A program made the translations under genes and the position numbers. From Anaerolineae bacterium (GTDB taxonomy: Bacteria > Chloroflexota > Anaerolineae > B4-G1 > DUEL01): a stretch of DNA of 13,247 bases. Location of the stretch: positions 1 to 13,247 of the forward strand of contig JAOZPF010000051.1 of the NCBI GenBank assembly GCA_029932895.1, written 5' to 3'. The notes beneath the pieces were generated by a model. The model worked only from the letters and a program-made list of their open reading frames with translations, searched no databases and was not told the origin of the DNA. Positions 5,775 through 12,171 of the stretch are shown here, one piece after another; position 1 is the first letter of the stretch, and every line of letters starts with the position of its first letter.

Positions 5775-8288
5775 ATGACCAAGACAGATTCGTTGAATCA
5801 GGTTTTCAAGCAACTAAAGATCCCCGCCATAACCCATCTGGATCAAGGAGAGGCCCGCGAGAGTGAGGAGCGGGGAGGGCCAGAGATACCGGATGAATTG
5901 CCGATCCTGCCCCTGCGCGGGCTGGTCGTCTACCCGATGACGGCGGTGCCGATCCGCGTGGGCCAGCCACGTTCTATCCAACTGGTGGATGACGCTGTGG
6001 TGGGCAAGCGGCTGATCGGGTTGGTGACGAGCAAGGACCCGGAGATGATCGAGCCGGGACCGGATGACATCTATGACATAGGCACGGTTGCCACAGTGCA
6101 TCGCCTTTTCAAGGCCCCCGATGAGACCATCACGCTCATCATGCAGGGTATACAGCGCATCCGTATCAAGGAGTTTGTCGCTACGGAGCCTTACCTAGTG
6201 GCGCGGGTTGAGCTGGTCCCCGAAACGGTGGAGGAGGGCCTCGAAATTCAGGCTCTGCAGCACTCGGTTGTGGACACCTTCCGCCGTCTCGCAGAGCTAT
6301 TGCCGGCGGTGCCGGAAGAGCTGATGCTGATGGCGGCCAATGTGGAAAACCCGCTCCAGTTGGTGTATGCGATTGCTACCTACATGCGCATCGACCTGGA
6401 GGAGGCGCAGAATCTCCTGGAGCTGAACACCACCCGCGAGAAACTGCACCGCTTGCTGGGCTTGCTGACAAAAGAGCTGGAGGTGGCGGAGCTGGGTCAC
6501 AAGATCCAGAGCGAGGCCCAGTCGGAGGTGGAAAAGGCGCAGCGGGAGTATTTCCTGCGGGAGCAGATGAAGGCCATCCAGAAAGAGTTGGGCGAGGCCA
6601 GCGAGCAGCAGATGGAGGTGGAAGAGTTCCGCCGCAAGATCGAGGAGGCGGGAATGCCGGAGGAGGCGGAGAAAGAGGCCCGCCGCGAGCTGGACCGGTT
6701 GAGCAAGCTCCCGACAGCCGCTGCCGAGTACGGCGTCATTCGCACCTATTTGGACTGGCTGGTCAACCTGCCGTGGAATGTGGAGACGGAGGACAACCTG
6801 GACATCGCCCACGCCCGACAGGTGCTGGACGAGGACCATTATGACCTGAACGAGATCAAGAAGCGCATCCTGGAATACTTGGCTGTCCGCAAGTTGAAGG
6901 AGGAGCGCAAGGCCGAGCGGGAGGCGGAGGAGGTCGGTGACCGCATCCGCCGTGAGCGGGAGGGGGTGATCCTGTGCTTTGTCGGGCCGCCGGGCACGGG
7001 CAAAACCAGCCTGGGGCAATCCATCGCCCGCGCTCTGGGGCGGGAATTCATCCGCCAATCCCTGGGCGGCATGCGGGATGAGGCCGAGATCCGCGGTCAC
7101 CGTCGTACCTACATCGGCGCGTTGCCAGGCCGTATCATCCAGGCGCTGCGGCGCGCAGGCACCAAGAACCCGGTGTTCATGCTGGACGAGGTGGACAAAA
7201 TCGGCACGGACTTTCGGGGCGATCCCGCTGCTGCGCTGCTGGAGGTACTCGACCCCGAGCAGAACCGCGAGTTCCGCGATCACTATCTGGACGTGCCCTT
7301 TGACCTTTCGCGGGTGATGTTTATCACTACAGCCAACCTGCTGTATCCCATCCCCGCTCCTCTGCGGGACCGAATGGAGATTCTGGAACTATCTGGCTAC
7401 ACAGAGACGGAAAAGGTCCGCATTGCTCAGGGGTACCTGCTCCCGCGCCAGTGGCGGGAGAATGGGCTGCGGCCGGGTGAGGTGCGTTTTACCGATGGCG
7501 CGATTCGCCGCATCATCCGCGAGTACACCCGCGAGGCAGGAGTTCGCAATGTGGAACGGCAGATCGGCCATATCTGCCGCAAGGTGGCGACCGATATAGC
7601 CGAGGGCAAAGAGACCAAGCCAGTGCGGGTGACGGCGCGCAGCGTCCGCAAATATCTGGGGCGACCACGCTTTTTCCCAGAAACCACGCTGCGTACCGAG
7701 ATTCCTGGCGTGGCCACCGGCCTGGGTTGGACGCCGACAGGCGGGGATATTCAGTTCTTTGAGGCCACCAGGATGCCGGGTCAGAAGGGGTTCCAGATCA
7801 CGGGCCAGCTAGGGGATGTGATGAAAGAGTCGGCCCAGGCTGCGTTGAGCTATGTGCGCTCCAAGGCCAAAGAGCTGGGAATTCAGGAGGACTTTTTCGA
7901 CACGATGGACATCCACCTCCACGTGCCAGCCGGCGGGATTCCCAAGGATGGCCCCTCGGCCGGTGTCACGATGGCCACGGCCCTTGTCTCCCTGCTCACC
8001 GGCCGCACGGTCCGCCCTGACGTGGCGATGACCGGCGAGATCACCCTGCGCGGTCAGGTTCTGCCGGTCGGCGGGATCAAGGAAAAGGTACTGGCTGCCC
8101 ACCGGGCCGGTCTCAAGACTGTGATTCTGCCCAAGCGGAACGAGGAAAGCCTGGAGGATGTGCCAGCCGAGGCGCGTCGTGCCCTCGAGTTCGTTCTGGT
8201 GGAGCGCGTTGACGAGGTGTTTGACGCGGCCCTGGAGCCTGCCAAGACGAGCCAGGCGGGAGAAGGGGGAACGGAGGCGGTGGCGTGA
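5775..8288 (+). CDS. lon: Lon ATP-dependent protease (LonA)
   Basis: A full-length 837-residue LonA, a hexameric cytoplasmic AAA+ protease that unfolds and degrades damaged and regulatory proteins. Domains in order: a variable N-terminal arm (1-40), the substrate-binding LON domain from ELPILPLRG (41-49) to about 235, a coiled-coil-rich linker, the AAA+ module with Walker A G-P-P-G-T-G-K-T (404-411) and Walker B F-M-L-D471-E472, and the C-terminal serine-lysine protease with D-G-P-S728-A-G and G-G-I-K-E-K771. The 43-residue Ser-Lys spacing matches E. coli Lon (S679/K722). Before Walker A, a charged insertion (about 374-396, rich in E and R) is longer than in E. coli. The Shine-Dalgarno (GAGAGG, about 12 bases upstream) is weak, so coupling to Hsp20 may help translation. 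No key residue is missing. Confidence 0.97.
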   Translation: MTKTDSLNQVFKQLKIPAITHLDQGEARESEERGGPEIPDELPILPLRGLVVYPMTAVPIRVGQPRSIQLVDDAVVGKRLIGLVTSKDPEMIEPGPDDIYDIGTVATVHRLFKAPDETITLIMQGIQRIRIKEFVATEPYLVARVELVPETVEEGLEIQALQHSVVDTFRRLAELLPAVPEELMLMAANVENPLQLVYAIATYMRIDLEEAQNLLELNTTREKLHRLLGLLTKELEVAELGHKIQSEAQSEVEKAQREYFLREQMKAIQKELGEASEQQMEVEEFRRKIEEAGMPEEAEKEARRELDRLSKLPTAAAEYGVIRTYLDWLVNLPWNVETEDNLDIAHARQVLDEDHYDLNEIKKRILEYLAVRKLKEERKAEREAEEVGDRIRREREGVILCFVGPPGTGKTSLGQSIARALGREFIRQSLGGMRDEAEIRGHRRTYIGALPGRIIQALRRAGTKNPVFMLDEVDKIGTDFRGDPAAALLEVLDPEQNREFRDHYLDVPFDLSRVMFITTANLLYPIPAPLRDRMEILELSGYTETEKVRIAQGYLLPRQWRENGLRPGEVRFTDGAIRRIIREYTREAGVRNVERQIGHICRKVATDIAEGKETKPVRVTARSVRKYLGRPRFFPETTLRTEIPGVATGLGWTPTGGDIQFFEATRMPGQKGFQITGQLGDVMKESAQAALSYVRSKAKELGIQEDFFDTMDIHLHVPAGGIPKDGPSAGVTMATALVSLLTGRTVRPDVAMTGEITLRGQVLPVGGIKEKVLAAHRAGLKTVILPKRNEESLEDVPAEARRALEFVLVERVDEVFDAALEPAKTSQAGEGGTEAVA

Positions 8289-8665
8289 AAAAGGTGTTGG
8301 TGGTAGACGATGACCGGGAGATGACACGCCTGCTCCAGACGCTTTTCGAGCTGGAAGGGTATCGTGTCTCGGTCGCGCGCACTTGTGCAGGTATCCTGCC
8401 AGCGGTCCGCGAGTTCAAGCCGGATGTCGTGTTGATGGATGTCCAGGTGCAGGACGGTCGGACGGTTCCTCTGGTAAGAGAGATGCGCCAGGATCAATCG
8501 TTGGCGCATATTCCTGTCATTATGGCCTCTGGCTTTGATTGCCGTCGCGAGTGCCTGGAGGCCGGGGCCAGTCTCTTTATCCTCAAACCTTTTCTGCCTG
8601 ACGAGTTGGTGCATCATGTCAATGGCCTACTCAAGAGGGACCGGGGAGATGGTGGCGCAGAATGA
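8285..8665 (+). CDS. Single-domain response regulator (CheY-like receiver)
   Basis: A 126-residue protein consisting only of a receiver domain. The acidic pocket is D8-D9, the phosphate acceptor is D52 (V-V-L-M-D-V), the switch residue is S82 (M-A-S-G) and the invariant lysine is K101 (L-K-P-F). All phosphorylation residues are present, so it should accept a phosphate from a histidine kinase, but no kinase is encoded nearby and no output domain is fused. It must therefore act by protein-protein contact or in a phosphorelay. The start is a GTG overlapping the lon stop (GTGA at 8285-8288), with GGAGG 7 bases upstream inside lon. The stop overlaps the next gene by ATGA. This placement links it to Lon and the PHP/AlbA_2 protein, but how they interact is unknown. 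Confidence 0.92.
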   Translation: MKKVLVVDDDREMTRLLQTLFELEGYRVSVARTCAGILPAVREFKPDVVLMDVQVQDGRTVPLVREMRQDQSLAHIPVIMASGFDCRRECLEAGASLFILKPFLPDELVHHVNGLLKRDRGDGGAE

Positions 8666-10350
8666 CGAGAAAAAGAGCAAAGTCGCAATGGAGACGGGTG
8701 GACCTGCACTTGCATACCCCTGCCTCCGCTGATTATCAGGAGCCCGCTGTCTCCTACATAGACATACTGCGCCAGGCGGGGAACAAGGGGCTTGATATCA
8801 TCGCTTTCACCGACCATAATACCGTGGCGGGGTACCGGGCGATGATGGAAGAGATCGCTCAACTGGAATTGCTGGAGCAACTCGGCCGGTTGCGCAAGGA
8901 GGAACAAAAACGGTTGCGGGAGTACAGGCGGTTGCGGGAAAAGGTGCTCGTCCTGCCTGGTTTCGAGTTCACAGCCACGTTCGGTTTTCACATCTTGGGG
9001 ATTTTCAGCCCCCAGACCGACGTGCGTGAGCTAGAGTTCCTGCTGCGCCGGCTGAACATTCCCCTGGAAAAGCTGGATGAAGGAAGTGCAGAGGTGGGCG
9101 CGACGGCGGACGTCCTGACGGCCTATCGCACGATCGCCGATGCGGGAGGGATCGTCATCGCCGCCCACGCCAACTCGAGCAATGGCGTGGCGATGCGCGG
9201 GTTCGATTTTGGCGGGCAGACCCGGATCGCCTACACGCAGGACCTCAACCTGCACGCGCTGGAGGTCACCGACCTGGAGAAGAAGGGGCGGCGGACAACG
9301 GCTCGTTTCTTTGACGGTTCCAAGCCCGAGTACCCCCGCCGTATGCGCTGCATCCAGGGTTCCGATGCCCATCGCCTGGCCCGCGCCGCGGGCGGGCAGC
9401 GCAATCTCGGCGTTGGCGACCGGGTGACTGAGGTGTTGTTGCCGGCGGTCTCTTTCGAGGCGCTGAAGGAGGTTCTGGTAGGGAACGACTTTACGCGCAC
9501 TAGGCCGTATCGTCCCTCTGCCAAGATGCCCTTTGACCACGTGCAGGCGGCGCGGGAGGAGGGTGTCTCCATCGTGCAGGATTTCCACGTCCGGTTCAGC
9601 CAGCGAGGGGGGCACCTCTATGCTGTCCTGAGCGACGTCTGTGCTTTTGCCAACACCAACGGCGGCACGCTTTACATTGGCGTGTCGGCCGATCCCAACG
9701 AAGCGCCGGCGGGTGTCAGTAACCCGCGCCAGGCGATCAAGACCATCCGCGACGGCATCGCGCGCCATATCACGCCGCCCCTGGAGGTCAGCGCCGATGT
9801 ACTGGAGACCCAGTCCAAGAAGGTGATCCAGGTGATCGTCCCTCGGGGGGCCGACCCGCCCTATGCCATTGATGACAACAAGATCTATGTGCGGAGCGAG
9901 TCGGAGACGGGGCTGGCTGTGCGCGACGAGATCGTCAACCTCGTCCGCAGGACGTGGGCGCCGCCGCAGAGGGTTGAAGAGCCAAAGGCGGGTCACGTTG
10001 AGCCACCGCGCACGGGCGTGGAGATCGTCGCTACCGAGGAGCGGCAGGGGAATCTCTACCACACGATGCGCGATCTGCGCAATGGCAACGTGGTCAAGAA
10101 CGTCACCCGCAAGTCGGCGCGCAAGCTGTGGCACTATGCTATCACGCAGAAAGAGGACCACCCGGTGGACCCCGACCAGCTTCACTGGGAGGGGGATATC
10201 GCCATTGTCCGCAAGCGGGAGCGAGGGGAACAGGTGCGTTACGACCTGGCCCAGCGAGAGAACGGGCGTTTGCGCGTCTACTATGGCGTCACAGATGACG
10301 GCATCCACGGGCCGTGGGCGCGTCTGGTGGGTATGGAGGCCGAGGGGTAG
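8662..10350 (+). CDS. PHP-domain phosphoesterase fused to an AlbA_2 (Schlafen-type) domain
   Basis: A 562-residue multidomain protein. The N-terminal PHP phosphoesterase shows the metal ligands: D-L-H16-L-H18-T, F-T-D50-H51-N, G-F-E101-F, H109, A-A-H168-A and G-S-D234-A-H236. A charged helical insertion (about 62-93) interrupts it. From about 288 to 430 comes an AlbA_2/Schlafen-like domain with A-F-A-N-T-N-G-G-T-L-Y-I-G-V (327-340), then V-I-V-P-R-G-A-D-P-P-Y and Y-V-R-S (about 391-411). The last ~120 residues (from 445) form a basic region I do not recognise. PHP domains hydrolyse phosphoesters, including nucleotides and RNA 5' ends. AlbA_2 domains are seen in putative regulators and nucleic-acid-binding proteins. 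The substrate here is unknown. The gene overlaps the receiver gene by ATGA and ends the Lon operon. The PHP and AlbA_2 domains are clear; biochemical role is inference. A defence or RNA-damage role is possible but unproven. Confidence 0.85.
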   Translation: MTRKRAKSQWRRVDLHLHTPASADYQEPAVSYIDILRQAGNKGLDIIAFTDHNTVAGYRAMMEEIAQLELLEQLGRLRKEEQKRLREYRRLREKVLVLPGFEFTATFGFHILGIFSPQTDVRELEFLLRRLNIPLEKLDEGSAEVGATADVLTAYRTIADAGGIVIAAHANSSNGVAMRGFDFGGQTRIAYTQDLNLHALEVTDLEKKGRRTTARFFDGSKPEYPRRMRCIQGSDAHRLARAAGGQRNLGVGDRVTEVLLPAVSFEALKEVLVGNDFTRTRPYRPSAKMPFDHVQAAREEGVSIVQDFHVRFSQRGGHLYAVLSDVCAFANTNGGTLYIGVSADPNEAPAGVSNPRQAIKTIRDGIARHITPPLEVSADVLETQSKKVIQVIVPRGADPPYAIDDNKIYVRSESETGLAVRDEIVNLVRRTWAPPQRVEEPKAGHVEPPRTGVEIVATEERQGNLYHTMRDLRNGNVVKNVTRKSARKLWHYAITQKEDHPVDPDQLHWEGDIAIVRKRERGEQVRYDLAQRENGRLRVYYGVTDDGIHGPWARLVGMEAEG

Positions 10351-10373
10351 TAGAGATCGTCAGGTTGGAATGT

Positions 10374-10406
10374 CAAGCTCCCCACGACCAGGTCGTGGGG
10401 AGCTTG
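10374..10406. terminator. Long perfect palindrome between convergent genes, possible bidirectional terminator
   Basis: Bases 10374-10388 and 10392-10406 form a perfect 15-bp stem with a 3-base loop (CAG), containing AGCTCCCCACGAC and its complement. It lies between the PHP gene stop (10350) and the Tat-protein stop (10426), as expected of a terminator shared by convergent genes. Neither side has a T-run, so it is not a textbook intrinsic terminator. Similar CTCCCCACG hairpins occur at the ends of IS200/IS605-type elements, so an IS-end relic is an alternative. The stem is certain, the role is not. Confidence 0.55.
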
Positions 10407-10425
10407 CTAAATAGTGCTCCGGTGG

Positions 10426-10971
10426 CTAGTTTACCCTCACCAGCACGCTGCTCCTCACGCACGTGTCCTCGCCGTCTTGAGGGTTGACGAAGGCAAAGGT
10501 CGCGGTCAGAGTATCCCCTGCAGCTAGGCCAAAGGGAGTGAGGTCAACGTCCTGGGGTTGGAAGGTGGCTTCGTTGGGATCGTTTTGTGGCGTTATGGTG
10601 GCGGTACCTGTCTCCGTGTGCAGGGTTTCGGGGGTGGGCTGTTGTTGGCGCAACACGGAGAGGGTCATTATGAGAGGGATGCTCTCGATGTCGGCCCGCT
10701 CGGTGCGGATGGTGACATAGGTCTCCACTGTGTCAAAGGGTGTGATCTCGGTGATCCCCTCGATAGTATTGGCGAGGTGGCAGGTGACGATGGTTACCGG
10801 GGTCTCTGATAGTTCTTGGGCATGGGCCGGCAGCACAGCCATCTCGACTGCTGGCTTGACCCATTTATCGGGCAGCAGCGCCGAAGCGGCAACAGCTCCG
10901 CCTGTTGCAGCGAGGGTCTTGAGCAACTGGCGGCGGCTCAGCGCGCTCTCTGGTCGTTTCTCTTCCGGCAT
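10426..10971 (-). CDS. Tat-exported hypothetical protein
   Basis: A 181-residue protein with a twin-arginine signal: S12-R-R-Q-L-L-K at 12-18, a short hydrophobic stretch (T19-L33), then a P-D-K-W-V-K-P segment and L-P-A-H-A-Q-E, where cleavage after A51 is likely. The mature part (about 130 residues) is Thr-, Glu- and Val-rich with alternating strand-like segments (VETYVTIRTE, TLTATFAFVN), suggesting a beta-sandwich. It has only two cysteines, C64 and C171, placed near the two ends of the mature chain, so a disulfide is possible. No catalytic motif, anchor or repeat is seen and no family is recognised. AAGGAGG (10977-10983) lies 5 bases before the ATG, and a promoter lies about 60 bases upstream. 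It is the gene after the HprK-like kinase in the same direction; a functional link is possible but unproven. Confidence 0.8.
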   Translation of the reverse strand: MPEEKRPESALSRRQLLKTLAATGGAVAASALLPDKWVKPAVEMAVLPAHAQELSETPVTIVTCHLANTIEGITEITPFDTVETYVTIRTERADIESIPLIMTLSVLRQQQPTPETLHTETGTATITPQNDPNEATFQPQDVDLTPFGLAAGDTLTATFAFVNPQDGEDTCVRSSVLVRVN

Positions 10972-11029
10972 TCTATCCTCCTTGTCGCATGACTAGGCTC
11001 GATGTGGCGGGTGAACCAATGACAAAGAG

Positions 11030-11058
11030 AGTGTATCACACTTTCTGGTGGTTGGCAA
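11030..11058 (-). promoter_or_regulatory. Sigma-70-like promoter of the Tat-protein gene
   Basis: On the minus strand TTGCCA (11058-11053) and TACACT (11035-11030) are separated by 17 bases, matching -35 at five and -10 at four of six positions. The expected start is near 11023, about 52 bases before the ATG. The element lies just after the stop of the upstream kinase gene, so the Tat gene can be transcribed independently of that cluster. Confidence 0.55.
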
Positions 11059-11065
11059 TCCCGCG

Positions 11066-11896
11066 TCAAAGCAAACTCTCTATCCAGTCCCCCGCCTGAT
11101 CGAGATCGGTGTAGGTGAGAGTGTAGGCCGGTATAGCCCGCGCCAGGCGGATGATCTCGGGAAAGCCGCGCTCAGGCAGGTTCCGGCTGTTCACGAGTGA
11201 CTGCGCTAGCGCCAGGCCGGCCTGCGCTTTGGACAGGCGGCGCTGTTCCAGGCCGCCTTTGGGCCTGTAGTGGGGAAAGATGATGATGCCCAGCGGATGG
11301 TCGCCAGCCTGGTTGTCGGCCTTGAGCGCCGTGGGGGTGACAAGCCAGGAGGCAGGGTTGCGCAGGGTGGCCCAGCTTGCCCCGTCGATCTGCTCGCGCA
11401 GGAGGGAGATGGCCTCCCCTTTCAGGTTGAGCGGACGGGTGAAACTGTGTACCGTGACCGTCCCGTTGGGGATCAAGGCCATCTCGTCGGTCAGGTAGTC
11501 GAACCCTCTCGTCGTCAGCCAGGCGACCAGGGTGGTCTTGCCAGCCCTGATCTTGCCGGGTAGGAGGATTCCCTTGGACCGCCAGGCCACGGCGCCGGCG
11601 TGGAACAAGGGGCCGCCCCGGCTCTGCTCGGCGAGCTGGCGGCAGCTATCTCCCAACAGAACCGCAGCCAGCGTCGCCAGTGATTCGCCCCTGTAGATGA
11701 GGGTGTCCTCCCTGTAGAGGAGGCTCTGTCCGGGCACGTCGCCGGGCAGGAGGTGGTACATTGTCCCTGGTGGTTCCTCTCCCCCAGCGGGGAGGTCGCG
11801 GTACAGCCAGGCGACGAGGTCGCTCCCCTGTGCGTCCTGCGTTTCGATGCCGATGCTGCTGCCGGCAAAGCTGACCAGCCGCCGATATGTGCTCAT
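11066..11896 (-). CDS. HPr-kinase-like P-loop protein (HprK/PEPCK fold)
   Basis: A 276-residue protein of the HPr kinase-like group. The core is L-F-H99-A-G-A-V-A, then the P-loop G114-K-I-R-A-G-K120-T121-T, then G-F-D-Y-L-T-D137-E138. His, Lys and the acidic pair are in the positions used for phosphate transfer and Mg2+ in HPr kinase and in the kinases of lasso-peptide clusters, so it is probably active. The first ~95 residues are a variable N-terminal region that differs from true HprK. The open frame extends upstream to 12148, but that part lies over PqqD in another frame; the ATG at 11896 overlaps the PqqD stop (ATGA), so that start is taken. True HprK phosphorylates HPr of the sugar phosphotransferase system. 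No HPr gene is here, so another protein or peptide substrate is more likely. Family fairly sure, substrate unknown. Confidence 0.8.
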   Translation of the reverse strand: MSTYRRLVSFAGSSIGIETQDAQGSDLVAWLYRDLPAGGEEPPGTMYHLLPGDVPGQSLLYREDTLIYRGESLATLAAVLLGDSCRQLAEQSRGGPLFHAGAVAWRSKGILLPGKIRAGKTTLVAWLTTRGFDYLTDEMALIPNGTVTVHSFTRPLNLKGEAISLLREQIDGASWATLRNPASWLVTPTALKADNQAGDHPLGIIIFPHYRPKGGLEQRRLSKAQAGLALAQSLVNSRNLPERGFPEIIRLARAIPAYTLTYTDLDQAGDWIESLL

Positions 11897-12165
11897 CACG
11901 TGAACCGGATAGCGCCGTATTCGTGGAATCGTTGGATGGTGTCCCTCACATCCTCCGCGATACCCTCTGTTGCCTCGGGGAAGGCGGCGGAGAGCTGCGC
12001 GACGATCTCTTGGACTGTGCGTTGGCCGTCGCACAGGTGCCAGATGAGGGAAGCAGTCTCGTTGCAGTAGATGAGCTGATCCCGGGCCGGGTGGAAGAGG
12101 AGCAGTTCCCCATCGATGCTCTCCAAGCGGTATCCCGCTCTGTGGCAAGGTTTTTTCTCGGACAT
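11896..12165 (-). CDS. PqqD-like peptide-binding protein
   Basis: An 89-residue protein matching the PqqD family (PF05402). Seen are an N-terminal beta hairpin with L-L-L-F-H-P-A-R-D-Q-L-I-Y-C-N (21-35), the conserved N-E-T-A-S-L-I-W (35-42), L-C-D-G (44-47) followed by R-T-V-Q-E-I-V (49-55), and a closing helix to F-H-E-Y-G-A-I (80-86). PqqD-type winged helices bind the leader of a ribosomally made peptide and present it to modifying enzymes. The start has GAGGTGAT just upstream, overlapping the stop of the nucleotidyltransferase gene, and the stop overlaps the kinase start. Three-gene coupling suggests one modification pathway. No leader peptide is visible in the window. Two cysteines occur besides the motif residues, with no clear role. 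Confidence 0.82.
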   Translation of the reverse strand: MSEKKPCHRAGYRLESIDGELLLFHPARDQLIYCNETASLIWHLCDGQRTVQEIVAQLSAAFPEATEGIAEDVRDTIQRFHEYGAIRFT

Positions 12166-12171
12166 ATCACC

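Noticed and set aside
6297..7283. 328-residue minus-strand frame inside lon
   Set aside because: It is a Leu/Gln/His-rich shadow of Lon coding sequence with no start signal or family match.
9031..10308. 425-residue minus-strand frame over the PHP/AlbA_2 gene
   Set aside because: The protein on the opposite strand has intact PHP motifs. This frame has no motif, no Shine-Dalgarno and the composition of an antisense frame.
11897..12148. N-terminal extension of the HprK-like kinase to 12148
   Set aside because: It overlaps the complete PqqD gene in another frame. The ATG at 11896 overlapping the PqqD stop is the natural start.
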